A DNA stretch of 64,000 bases from Bog-950 sp964631835. Its GTDB lineage: Bacteria > Bacteroidota > Bacteroidia > Chitinophagales > LD1. The position numbers were made by a program, and so were the translations under genes. Shown here one piece after another: positions 35,551 to 43,783 of the stretch. Position 1 is the first letter of the stretch. Each line of letters starts with the position of its first letter. The DNA lies in assembly GCA_964631835.1 (NCBI GenBank), contig CAZWAD010000004.1, positions 62,001 to 126,000 on the forward strand, written 5' to 3'. The notes beneath the pieces were generated by a model. It did not search any database. It saw only the letters and a list, made by a program, of their open reading frames with translations, and had not been told where the DNA came from.

Positions 35551-36245
35551 ATAATCAGTTTTAAATCTGTATGGTTTTTGTTTTCATCCATCAACTTCGA
35601 AAAATCTTTTAGCTGGTAATCTTTTGGGAACTCAAAAATGCTTTTTGATACTGGTTCCTTTTTTATACTTACCAGAACAGTTGATTCCCGTTTGCTTATC
35701 TTATTGTTTGTCTCAGTACGGAAAATAACTCCTTCACCGGCCTGTACCCCATTCCAACACCCGATTAGGCGTAACAGAGGAATGAGTTGATTAAAATTAA
35801 AAGCAGAATTTGACAACCAGAAAGCCGCCTTATAGATTTCATTTTCTCCCGTATACTTAGTGAGTTTGTTTCCATTTTCATCTTTTGTCTTATCCGTAGA
35901 TTTAAACTCTATATCAGAAGTTTGCTTGTATCCTTCTTTTAGCCCTTCGCGCTCGTAAAACTCGAGTAATTTCTCGAGATTATACTTGATAATTATTTTT
36001 TTGTCCTTGGTTGAAACCGTATAAAACTCACCCGATTCAAGATTCAGGAGGTAGTAATCGTATTTGGCAATTCCGCCCTGCGTATTCTTCAGATGTACCC
36101 AGTTGTCTTTAACCTTTATTGCCAACTTTGAAACTTCTTTTTTTTCGTTTCTATACTCTACATCGAAACTTCCTTCGAAAGAATTTTGGGCGAAGGTAAA
36201 ACGAGCGCAAAGTAAAACCAGAAAAGAAAGAAACAACCTGCTCAT
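35529..36245 (-). CDS. Secreted protein of unknown function (DUF4412-like)
   Basis: The 238-residue protein has a signal peptide (MSRLFLSFLVLLCARFTFAQ). The mature part begins NSFEGSFDVEYRNEKKEV and continues with alternating beta strands such as IAIKVKDNWVHLKN-type and YYLLNLESGEFYTV. The pattern is like DUF4412/outer-membrane lipoprotein-sorting-like periplasmic proteins, but the match is not certain. Its ATG overlaps the dgkA stop by four bases (ATGA), making it the last gene of a three-gene operon with a MurG-like transferase. Confidence 0.72.
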   Translation of the reverse strand: MSRLFLSFLVLLCARFTFAQNSFEGSFDVEYRNEKKEVSKLAIKVKDNWVHLKNTQGGIAKYDYYLLNLESGEFYTVSTKDKKIIIKYNLEKLLEFYEREGLKEGYKQTSDIEFKSTDKTKDENGNKLTKYTGENEIYKAAFWLSNSAFNFNQLIPLLRLIGCWNGVQAGEGVIFRTETNNKISKRESTVLVSIKKEPVSKSIFEFPKDYQLKDFSKLMDENKNHTDLKLIIQTFAGF

Positions 36246-36601
36246 AGCAAAAGATTAAAAATTTTATTGCCGAAAATATAAACGGCTACAATAACGGCAA
36301 TGATGGCTGTGGCTAATACGCTGCCGGCAGCAATGTCTTTTATTTTTCCAGCTTTTTCATTCTGTTTCGGTGAAATCAAATCCACCAAAATTTCGATGGA
36401 GGTATTCATCATTTCAGCAGATATGACAAGCCCTATAGTTAATGCAATCACACTCCATTCAATAGCGGTTAAACTGAAAAAAAACCCTGCGGCTGTTACC
36501 ACTATAATTGCCAAGAGATGAATACGCATATTGCGTTGCTCTTTCAAAACGGTAAACATTCCTGCAATTGCGTAACCAAAGCTTTGCAAAAGTTTTTTCA
36601 T
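36242..36601 (-). CDS. dgkA: Diacylglycerol kinase family protein (DgkA type)
   Basis: The 119-residue protein has three membrane helices and the DgkA signature ISAEMMNTSIEILVDLI followed by KIKDIAAGSVLAT. Enzymes of this family phosphorylate diacylglycerol or undecaprenol, recycling lipid made during envelope synthesis. It sits between a MurG-like glycosyltransferase and a secreted protein, overlapping each by four bases. Undecaprenol kinase activity is equally possible. Confidence 0.9.
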   Translation of the reverse strand: MKKLLQSFGYAIAGMFTVLKEQRNMRIHLLAIIVVTAAGFFFSLTAIEWSVIALTIGLVISAEMMNTSIEILVDLISPKQNEKAGKIKDIAAGSVLATAIIAVIVAVYIFGNKIFNLLL

Positions 36602-37662
36602 AATATAGAATCTATCGCCTCATTCAACAGGGACACATCATGTTCAAAGTTCGCAAAACCTGTGAAATCATCCGATGCTTCTATTGCTTTTTTTAAATCA
36701 AATTCATTTTGAGCTGTGGCAAATGCAATCCGGTTTTTTTTCAGAACAGCCGAAATATACACCTGTTCGGTTTGTCCGGGCGTTGGTATGAAAACTGCTT
36801 TCTTCCCCAGCCTGAACAAGTCCATAACAGTGCTATAACCGCTACGGGAAATTATCAGTTCGGATTCTTGAATCACTCTATTCATCTCATCAGAGAGGAG
36901 ATAATTAAAAGTGGTTATTTTTTTATCTTTTATGAATAACTTCTTCTTCGCTTCAGGTTTTCCAAGAATTACTACAGTTTTCAAGTTTATTTTTCCCAAT
37001 TGTTTAAGAAGAAGGTTTTGGAAAATTTCCCGCTGGGGTTCGGGACCCGAACAGATTATACACAAATCATAAATAGGTTCTGTGTTTGTTTTTTGAAAAC
37101 GCGATAATGAACCAATAAATTTTAAACGCGAAATTTTGTTCGTGTTGATGAGCTTTGGGAACAGATTTTCATTTTCAGCAGGCACCCAGCACTCGCTGAA
37201 TTTTTCAATTTGATTTCTATTAATTGCATTTAAAACCTTTTCTCCGTGCTTCCATTTATCAGGCATCAGGATATTTAGCTGATGTGTAATAAAAACAGAC
37301 TTTACTTTTGAGGTATAGCCGCCATACCTGTTGTCTGAAATCACTACATCAATTTTTTCTTTATCTATGATTTCTCCAATATGTTTATTTTCCGAAAAAA
37401 TCGCTTTTAAAAATTTTGGCGTCTGAAAAAGCATTTTACCCAGCAGGTTATCTGTGGCAGGATAGATAGGGCGATAGCCTGGTAGCTCAAAATATTTAAA
37501 TAGTGGAAATTCATGTTTTAAAAGCATCCCTGCCCTGCCGCTTGAAGCTATTATTACATCGCAGTTTCTCTTCTTCAATTCATGAATAATGGGAATACAA
37601 CGAGTAGCATGACCCAGCCCCCAATCAAGCGGAGCAACCAAAATCCGCTTTCTTCGTTCCAC
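36598..37662 (-). CDS. MurG/GT28-like glycosyltransferase
   Basis: The 354-residue protein has a GT-B fold: an N-terminal half with PLDWGLGHATRCIPIIHELK (glycine loop after strand 1) and a C-terminal half with ICSGPEPQREIFQNLL and the donor site SRSGYSTVMDLFRLGKKAVF followed by PTPGQTEQVY. This resembles UDP-N-acetylglucosamine:LPS or MurG-type transferases found in Bacteroidota, but it is not canonical MurG because the cell-wall gene cluster is absent. It heads an operon with dgkA and a secreted protein. Confidence 0.85.
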   Translation of the reverse strand: MERRKRILVAPLDWGLGHATRCIPIIHELKKRNCDVIIASSGRAGMLLKHEFPLFKYFELPGYRPIYPATDNLLGKMLFQTPKFLKAIFSENKHIGEIIDKEKIDVVISDNRYGGYTSKVKSVFITHQLNILMPDKWKHGEKVLNAINRNQIEKFSECWVPAENENLFPKLINTNKISRLKFIGSLSRFQKTNTEPIYDLCIICSGPEPQREIFQNLLLKQLGKINLKTVVILGKPEAKKKLFIKDKKITTFNYLLSDEMNRVIQESELIISRSGYSTVMDLFRLGKKAVFIPTPGQTEQVYISAVLKKNRIAFATAQNEFDLKKAIEASDDFTGFANFEHDVSLLNEAIDSIL

Positions 37663-37672
37663 AGAGAAAAAT

Positions 37673-37680
37673 TAATTTTG
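37673..37680 (+). promoter_or_regulatory. Candidate -7 promoter box (TAATTTTG) of the small lipoprotein gene
   Basis: An exact TAnnTTTG, 20 bases before the ATG at 37701. It supports that the short frame downstream is a real gene. Confidence 0.45.
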
Positions 37681-37700
37681 TTGACAAGCGTTGTAATGAT

Positions 37701-37838
37701 ATGCAAAAGCACATTAAATATCTTGTCCGTATAACTGCCCTAATTTTATGTAGCATCATACTTACCACCTCACTGCCATCCTGCAAAGGAAGCAAATGTG
37801 ATTGCCCGGAGTTTGGCGGACATAGGCAAAGACATTAA
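37701..37838 (+). CDS. Small 45-residue lipoprotein with Cys-rich C-terminus
   Basis: An ATG at 37701 opens 45 codons. A basic N-terminus MQKHIKYLVR and a hydrophobic core end in the lipobox LPSC (Cys28). The mature part is tiny: CKGSKCDCPEFGGHRQRH, with three Cys and two His that could bind a metal. It has its own -7 box and is followed after 89 bases by feoA on the same strand. Small Bacteroidota lipoproteins ending KCDCP-type are familiar to me but unnamed. The metal idea and any link to iron uptake are inference. Confidence 0.65.
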   Translation: MQKHIKYLVRITALILCSIILTTSLPSCKGSKCDCPEFGGHRQRH

Positions 37839-37927
37839 TCGCTGAAATTTCTTCAGGTATTTCAAACACCCCTTGATATTTATGTTTTCGTGGCTTAGAT
37901 TGAACATTATCTAATCTATGGCCAGAT

Positions 37928-38173
37928 ATGAAGTCGCTGAATAAACTACCTGCAGGAGAGAGGGCTTACATCGTTGATATGAGAAATTCAAAACTGTGCG
38001 AAAAACTTTTTGAATTAGGGGTTTTCCCGGGAGATATGATTGAGGTAAAAGAAAATTATTCCAATGCGAGTGGACTTATTGTGCGCATTAATAATCATAC
38101 ATTGAACATTCGTAAAGATGTCGCAGAAACAATTATTACGAATGTGGTAAGCTTTACCGTTTCTCTGAATTAG
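37928..38173 (+). CDS. FeoA-domain protein
   Basis: The 81-residue protein is a stand-alone SH3-like FeoA domain: LNKLPAGERAYIVDMRNS, KLFELGVFPGDMIEVKEN and IVRINNHTLNIRKDVAETII. FeoA is a small cytoplasmic partner of the ferrous iron permease FeoB. No feoB follows; the next gene is convergent. It may act on a FeoB encoded elsewhere or be an unrelated regulator that uses this fold. Confidence 0.88.
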   Translation: MKSLNKLPAGERAYIVDMRNSKLCEKLFELGVFPGDMIEVKENYSNASGLIVRINNHTLNIRKDVAETIITNVVSFTVSLN

Positions 38174-38182
38174 TGGATGGAA

Positions 38183-39910
38183 TTATTGTTTTTTACCCAG
38201 AGTATCTTTCGCAGGTTTTTCTGGGAACTTAGTTTCTTCTTGTTTTTTGTTTGTGGCCGCCAGAGAATCTTGAGCCAGTTTTTTTCTCTTGGCAAAAGCC
38301 TCCGCTGCTTTGATTAACTCTTCCTGAGTTTTTGTAAGGTAGGTGGATTTTAAAGGCGCAATGTCAACTAATGGCGCTGCTTGCACTTTCATGCGTAAAG
38401 CAGAATCTGCAACAACCTTCTGCTTAAGTGAAAGAGAATCCTGCTTTGCTTTTGCCCTGAGAGCAGAATCCTGTTTCAGTTTTTCCTGTACTGTCAACGC
38501 TTCCATTCCCCCCCCCTTTTTTTTATCTGCATTTCGTGCAGCTTCTTCTTTTTTCTTCTTTTCAGCGAACAGGTTTACGTGAGCCATTGAATCCTTTACA
38601 AATTTTTCATGCTCCGCTCTAACTGTAGCTTTTTTTAAGGAGTCCTCTTTCGCTTGACGGGCAACATCTTCTTGTGGAATCTTTTTATTTGCGACCGCTT
38701 CTTCTTTTCTCTTATTGTCTTCAAATTCTTTGACAAACGCAATTGAGTCTGCAACAAATTTTTTTCGGGCAACTATGGTTCGAATGTTTGCCAGTGAGTC
38801 TTCACGATGTTTTTTAAGGACAGTTTCTCTTTCCATTTTTTCAGTAGCCGCCTTTAATTTGGCTATAGAATCAGTGTATAGTTTTTCATGTTTTGCCCTT
38901 GTAATTGAATCGTTAATTGCTTTTTGTTTGGCTACTAAATCGGCTTTTTCTTTCTCCTCTCTTTTTTGAGTGGCAATCTTTTCCTCAGTCTCACGTGCGC
39001 TTTTTTCTGCGAGTTCTTTCATTTTTGCCACTTCCGCTTCATACGAAGCTTTTTTTTCCGTATTTTTTGAGCTGAACGGTGAATCAGTTGATTTCTTATT
39101 TACAGCGGCTTCTTTTTCCCGCATTATGTCTTCCAATAATTTCTGCGTCTTCTCCAACTCTGCACGTAGTTTTAAAATGGTATCATGCGAAGCACTATTT
39201 CTATTCTTTGAAGCAGCTGTATCAACAACCGGTTTCATATTTCTGTTTTCCGATTGTTTAGTTGAGGTATATCCTATATGAGCCGGAGTTACGGGTTTTA
39301 TCATTTCATTAAGGGCAATATCAAGTTTATAATCCAGCGGTTGATTGAAGCCCGTAGTCGAAATATAAAATGTTGTGTCTTTAAATTTGTTGAGAACGCC
39401 AGGTGAACGTTTATCAATGCTTACCCGATAATTGGTTTCGTATTCCAGTTTGAAATTGTACTTGCCGTCAATGTCGGTTGTAATACGATCTTCCTTTCTC
39501 GTCATCACATTTTTTAAAACAATGGTCGCGTCTTTAATGGGGAAGTCTTCAGTGCGGCTTTTTATTGTACCCATCAACCGCATACCGTCTTTTTTCAGAT
39601 GAACAGTTATGTTCTGAGCAGAGGGGTATCCATTTTTATCCGATGTAATTGTATAAGTAGTGTCGATATAGCCCGGGTAAGTAATTTTAATGGTTAAAGT
39701 TTTGTCCTTACCGGGAATAAACCTGAAAGAGCCGTCAAAGTATGTTTTGAGTGTAGAGAACATCTTCTCACTTTCAAGAATCTCAACCTTTGCTTGAAAA
39801 ATGGGTGAAGCTGCGCTGTCGGTTTTTTTAACGAAGCCGGTAAATTCCTGTGCAGAAATTTTTGAGCAGAAAAAAACAATCAAAAACACACTAAAATCTC
39901 TTAACTTCAC
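38183..39910 (-). CDS. Secreted carboxypeptidase-regulatory-like protein with long charged coiled coil and G9 tract
   Basis: The GTG at 39910 opens a 575-residue frame with a signal peptide (MKLRDFSVFLIVFFCSKISA). Two beta-sandwich domains of the carboxypeptidase-regulatory/CNA-B type follow (about 22-110 and 110-205; DGSFRFIPGKDK and DIDGKYNFKLEYETN). The remaining 350 residues are Lys/Glu/Ala-rich helical repeats with recurring DSIARAK/DSLAN/DSAL-like elements. At 38508-38524 (plus strand C9T8) the coding strand reads A8 then G9, encoding KKKGGGM; slippage there would truncate the last 100 or so residues. Function is unknown, perhaps a periplasmic or surface spacer. Confidence 0.75.
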   Translation of the reverse strand: MKLRDFSVFLIVFFCSKISAQEFTGFVKKTDSAASPIFQAKVEILESEKMFSTLKTYFDGSFRFIPGKDKTLTIKITYPGYIDTTYTITSDKNGYPSAQNITVHLKKDGMRLMGTIKSRTEDFPIKDATIVLKNVMTRKEDRITTDIDGKYNFKLEYETNYRVSIDKRSPGVLNKFKDTTFYISTTGFNQPLDYKLDIALNEMIKPVTPAHIGYTSTKQSENRNMKPVVDTAASKNRNSASHDTILKLRAELEKTQKLLEDIMREKEAAVNKKSTDSPFSSKNTEKKASYEAEVAKMKELAEKSARETEEKIATQKREEKEKADLVAKQKAINDSITRAKHEKLYTDSIAKLKAATEKMERETVLKKHREDSLANIRTIVARKKFVADSIAFVKEFEDNKRKEEAVANKKIPQEDVARQAKEDSLKKATVRAEHEKFVKDSMAHVNLFAEKKKKEEAARNADKKKGGGMEALTVQEKLKQDSALRAKAKQDSLSLKQKVVADSALRMKVQAAPLVDIAPLKSTYLTKTQEELIKAAEAFAKRKKLAQDSLAATNKKQEETKFPEKPAKDTLGKKQ

Positions 39911-39938
39911 TAGTTTAAAAGAATTAAAAACAGAATTT

Positions 39939-42767
39939 TCAGTTGCGCTGCAATTTAGGCAGTAGGTACGAGGCGGTATACGAATTTTTTACACGAAGAA
40001 TGCCTTCTGGTACACCTTCGTAGACAAGGTGTCCGCCTTCTTCTCCTCCTTCGGGACCCAAGTCAATCAGCCAATCAGCACATTTAATTACATCCATATT
40101 GTGCTCAATAACAATCACTGAATGTCCGGCTTCAATTAACTGATTGAAAGAGGAAATAAGTTTATTGATATCATGAAAATGTAAGCCGGTTGTCGGTTCA
40201 TCGAAAATGAAAAGAATGGGGTTAGGTGCCGAGCTTTTTGTCAAAAACGAAGCAAGTTTTACCCGTTGTGCTTCACCTCCGCTTAATGTTGAGCTCGATT
40301 GCCCCAGTTTTACATAACCCAGACCAACTTTCTGCAAAGGAAGAAGTTTGGAAACAATTTCGTTGTTCCCCTGGAAAAATTCTACCGCCTCGTCAACACT
40401 CAACGCAAGAATTTCATAAACATTCTTTTCCCTAAACTGCACCTCGAGAACTTCTTCTTTAAATTTTTTTCCGTTACAGATGTCGCACTTCAAATGAACA
40501 TCTGCCAAAAACTGCATCTCAACAATCACTTCCCCTTCGCCTTTACAGGTTTCGCATCTTCCTCCTTCCACATTAAACGAAAATTCCTTTGGCTGATATC
40601 CCCGTAATTTTGAGAGTTGCTGCCTGCTCATTAAATCACGGATGCCGTCATAGGCTTTTACATAAGTTACTGGATTGGAGCGCGAACTTCTGCCAAGAGG
40701 ATTCTGGTCAATCATTTCAACAGCGGTAATTCGTTTCATATCCCCTTTCAATTCGTGGAAAGTTCCAGGTTTTTCACCGGTTCCGTCAAACATGCGCATC
40801 AACGCGGGGTAAAGAATTTTTTTAATCAATGTGGTTTTTCCCGAACCGCTCACCCCGCTGACTACGGTTAGCGTGCTAAGGGGAAATTTTACGTTGATAT
40901 GTTTCAAATTATGTTGACTGGCTCCATTTATTTCAACCCAGTTCACTGGCTTTCTGCGTTTTTTGCTGAAAGGAATTTCCAGTCCACCATTAAGATACTT
41001 TGCTGTTAATGTACCTGTTTTAAGTATTTCTTTAGACGTTCCGTTAAACAGCACTTCTCCACCGAAAATTCCGGCTTCCGGACCTATGTCAATAATATGG
41101 TCGCTGGCTTTCATTATATCTTCGTCATGCTCTACAATCACAACTGTGTTCCCCAAATCGCGCAAATTTTTCAAGACCTTTATTAGTCTTTCCGTGTCTC
41201 GCTGGTGAAGCCCGATACTCGGTTCATCTAAAATATAAAGTGATGAAGTAAGGTTACTTCCTATTGAGCGGGTGAGATTAATCCTTTGAGTCTCTCCTCC
41301 TGAAAGTGTATTTGACAGGCGATTTAAAGTGAGATAGCCTAAACCCACATCCATCATGGTTTGCAAGCGATTTTTTATTTCCAGTAAGATACGCTTAGCA
41401 ATTTTATTTTCCGCTTCGCTAAAGTTTAATTCATTGAAGAATTTATGAAGCTCTTTTACAGGTAGCAAGGTTAACTCTGAAAGATTTCTTCCCTGAATCC
41501 TGACATACTGGGCATCCTTCCGAATACGTGAGCCCTTACAATCAGGACAAGTTGTTTTTCCGCGATATCGGGAGAGCATTACGCGATACTGAATTTTGTA
41601 ACTTTTTTCTTCGAGATATTTGAAAAAATCATTCAGTCCGGAAAAATATTTATTGCCATCCCAAAGCAACAGTTTTTCATTTTCACTTAAATCTTTGTAC
41701 GCCCGATGAATAGGAAAATCGAACATTACACCTTTCTTAATCAGGGGTTCCAACCATTCGCTCATCTTCTCTCCTTTCCATGGGGCAATCGCTCCTTCAT
41801 AAATAGATAATTCTTTATCCGGAAAAATCAAGTCTTCATCCAATCCCATAACACTTCCAAAACCCTCGCAAGTTTTGCAGGCTCCATACGGATTATTGAA
41901 ATTGAAAAAGTTTGGATTCGGCTCTTCAAATGAAATTCCATCTGCTTCAAACTTGTTCGAAAAAGATTTTGACTTTCCTTCGCTGAATTCAATAACACAA
42001 TCTCCGTGTCCTTCGTTAAAAGCAGTTTGTATCGAATCTGCCACCCGCGATTTCAAATCTTTATCATCTTTTTTTATAATTAGCCTGTCAACCAAAACTT
42101 TTATGGAAGCTTGTTTTTTTTTCAGCACTTCTTTATTCCCCAATAGTTCTTCAATCTTTACCACACTATCATCAAATTTGATTCTAGTAAACCCTTTTTG
42201 CAAGAGAAGTTTCAACTCTTCCGAAAAACTCTTCCGCTCCTTATCTTCAAAATAAATAAACACCTTTTCGCCTTCATCCATCTTGAAAATAAAATCCACC
42301 ACATCCATCACTTCATGTTTTTTTACCACTTCTCCTGTCTTTGGCGAATAGGTTTTTCCAATTCGGGCGAACAAAAGGCGCAGATAATCGTATATCTCGG
42401 TTAAGGAGCCAACCGTTGAGCGGGTTGTTCGAGTAGATACTTTCTGTTCAATGGCTATGGCGGGACACAAACCTTTGATATAGTCTACATCGGGCTTATC
42501 CATGCGGGTAAGAAACTGGCGGGCATATGAAGAAAGCGATTCTACATAGCGCCTTTGCCCCTCGGCATAGAGCGTATCAATGGTAAGGGATGATTTGCCG
42601 GAACCTGAAACCCCGGTAATTACAATGAATTTGTTCTTGGGCAGTTCAACGTTAACGTCCTTTAAATTGTGCACCCGAGCGCCTTTAATGAAGATTTTTT
42701 TTTCGTTGATTGAAAATTTATTTTGACTTTTCAAATTAATTAGTTTATCTTCGATATCATAAATCAA
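39939..42767 (-). CDS. uvrA: Excinuclease ABC subunit A
   Basis: UvrA recognises bulky DNA lesions and loads UvrB in nucleotide excision repair. The 942 residues carry two ABC ATPase modules: Walker A sites GVSGSGKSS (about 52) and GVSGSGKTT (about 640), signature LSGGETQRINL (about 490) and LSGGEAQRVKL. Zinc-binding Cys sets include CKTCEGFG, CPDCKGSR and CETCKGEG with CDICNG. The reading starts at TTG (42767), because no in-frame ATG exists before the conserved IFIKGARVHNLK; the first 25 or so residues are non-conserved, so a later non-ATG start is possible. A TACTTTTG box lies 50 bases upstream. Confidence 0.95.
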   Translation of the reverse strand: MIYDIEDKLINLKSQNKFSINEKKIFIKGARVHNLKDVNVELPKNKFIVITGVSGSGKSSLTIDTLYAEGQRRYVESLSSYARQFLTRMDKPDVDYIKGLCPAIAIEQKVSTRTTRSTVGSLTEIYDYLRLLFARIGKTYSPKTGEVVKKHEVMDVVDFIFKMDEGEKVFIYFEDKERKSFSEELKLLLQKGFTRIKFDDSVVKIEELLGNKEVLKKKQASIKVLVDRLIIKKDDKDLKSRVADSIQTAFNEGHGDCVIEFSEGKSKSFSNKFEADGISFEEPNPNFFNFNNPYGACKTCEGFGSVMGLDEDLIFPDKELSIYEGAIAPWKGEKMSEWLEPLIKKGVMFDFPIHRAYKDLSENEKLLLWDGNKYFSGLNDFFKYLEEKSYKIQYRVMLSRYRGKTTCPDCKGSRIRKDAQYVRIQGRNLSELTLLPVKELHKFFNELNFSEAENKIAKRILLEIKNRLQTMMDVGLGYLTLNRLSNTLSGGETQRINLTRSIGSNLTSSLYILDEPSIGLHQRDTERLIKVLKNLRDLGNTVVIVEHDEDIMKASDHIIDIGPEAGIFGGEVLFNGTSKEILKTGTLTAKYLNGGLEIPFSKKRRKPVNWVEINGASQHNLKHINVKFPLSTLTVVSGVSGSGKTTLIKKILYPALMRMFDGTGEKPGTFHELKGDMKRITAVEMIDQNPLGRSSRSNPVTYVKAYDGIRDLMSRQQLSKLRGYQPKEFSFNVEGGRCETCKGEGEVIVEMQFLADVHLKCDICNGKKFKEEVLEVQFREKNVYEILALSVDEAVEFFQGNNEIVSKLLPLQKVGLGYVKLGQSSSTLSGGEAQRVKLASFLTKSSAPNPILFIFDEPTTGLHFHDINKLISSFNQLIEAGHSVIVIEHNMDVIKCADWLIDLGPEGGEEGGHLVYEGVPEGILRVKNSYTASYLLPKLQRN

Positions 42768-42816
42768 ACTGATAGCCTATTGTGACTTAACTTTACTTCA
42801 AATTTCTAAGAATTCG

Positions 42817-42824
42817 CAAAAGTA
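42817..42824 (-). promoter_or_regulatory. Candidate -7 promoter box (TACTTTTG) of uvrA
   Basis: An exact TAnnTTTG on the minus strand, 50 bases before the uvrA TTG start. A TTG at 42845-42843 (minus strand) gives a weak -33 match 18 bases away. Confidence 0.45.
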
Positions 42825-43040
42825 ATTTTTAAGGCTTATTTTCAATTAAAATCTAAATATCGGTTCTCACCTCTACTTTGAGTTTTTAGTTTTTCTCCAT
42901 TCCTGAAATTATAACGTTCAGGTAAAAGAAAACAATACAACTCACGTTCTGTTTTTAACATGTATCAGTAAACCAGGATTAAAGTTTTCAGTTAATCTGA
43001 ATTCGGCAATCCAAAAAACAAAATTCGCCTATAAACGACC

Positions 43041-43075
43041 TTTACGTTTTTCTATTTATTCACCTAAAACGTAAA
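43041..43075 (+). promoter_or_regulatory. Perfect 10-bp inverted repeat at the sigma-factor start codon
   Basis: TTTACGTTTT (43041-43050) and AAAACGTAAA (43066-43075) are exact complements separated by 15 bases, ending 3 bases before the ATG at 43079. As RNA it would form a hairpin over the translation-initiation region; as DNA it could be an operator. No T-run follows, so it is not a terminator. Confidence 0.7.
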
Positions 43076-43078
43076 TAT

Positions 43079-43660
43079 ATGCGTACTCAATTAATGACTG
43101 ATCAGGAACTGGTAGACCAGTACCTCTCAGGAAACGAACTTGCTCTTGAAAGGCTTATTCTTCGCCATAAAGACAAGATTTATACCTCTATCTACTTAAT
43201 GGTAAAAGATGAATACCTGGCAGAGGATATTTTTCAGGAAACATTCATCAAGGCGATTGACACCCTCAGGGCAGGCAAATACAACGAAGAAGGAAAGTTT
43301 GCTCCTTGGGTAACTCGAATCGCCTACAATCTTTGCATTGACCATTTCAGGAAGCTTAAACGTACCCCCGGGGTGGTTACCAGCGAAGGTGATGATATTT
43401 TCAAATACATGAAATTTGAAGAAACTCCTGTTGAAGAACACATTCAACTGGAACGCTTCGAAGGCAAACTCAAGGCACTTATTGAAGAGTTGCCAGAAGA
43501 ACAGAAAGAGGTGGTTATTCTCCGCCATTTCTTCAATTTCAGTTTCAAAGAGGTTTCGGAGTATACTAAAACTCCGCTTAATACTTGTTTAGGTCGTATG
43601 CGTTATGCGCTGATTAACCTTCGAAAAATGATGGAAGAAAGAAAAGTTGTATTGGGTTAG
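43079..43660 (+). CDS. ECF-type RNA polymerase sigma factor
   Basis: The 193-residue protein has a sigma-70 region 2 (LVDQYLSGNELALERLILRH, then DEYLAEDIFQETFIKAID and FAPWVTRIAYNLCIDHFRK) and a region 4 HTH (LPEEQKEVVILRHFFNFSFK, then VSEYTKTPLNTCLGRMRYAL). Regions 1 and 3 are missing, as in group 4 (ECF) factors. It directs RNA polymerase to a set of stress or envelope promoters. No anti-sigma gene follows; the next gene is kmo, behind a terminator. The 10-bp inverted repeat directly before its ATG hints at translational or autoregulatory control. Confidence 0.92.
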   Translation: MRTQLMTDQELVDQYLSGNELALERLILRHKDKIYTSIYLMVKDEYLAEDIFQETFIKAIDTLRAGKYNEEGKFAPWVTRIAYNLCIDHFRKLKRTPGVVTSEGDDIFKYMKFEETPVEEHIQLERFEGKLKALIEELPEEQKEVVILRHFFNFSFKEVSEYTKTPLNTCLGRMRYALINLRKMMEERKVVLG

Positions 43661-43685
43661 AATTTGCAAGTTCTTGTTGTCGTTT

Positions 43686-43718
43686 AATCCGCTTCGGTTT
43701 TCGGGGCGGATTTTTTAT
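43686..43718 (+). terminator. Rho-independent terminator after the sigma-factor gene
   Basis: Stem AATCCGC (43686-43692) with GCGGATT (43706-43712) around a T/G-rich loop, followed by a T run. It separates the sigma gene from kmo. Confidence 0.75.
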
Positions 43719-43783
43719 TTCAGGTTATCCTTCGCCTTGAAAATTGCCGTTTATCTCCGTGAAAATTTTCAACTTAGCCGCTC

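Larger units (their letters stand above)
42768..43078. other. 311-base divergent intergenic region, uvrA / sigma factor
   Basis: AT-rich with no open frame of note. It holds the minus-strand uvrA -7 box (42817-42824) and, at its right end, a perfect inverted repeat that touches the sigma-factor start codon. Nothing else recognisable is seen between 42850 and 43030. Confidence 0.6.

Noticed and set aside
38970..39281. 103-residue Ser/Phe-rich plus-strand frame
   Set aside because: It is antisense to the charged coiled-coil part of the gene at 38183-39910.
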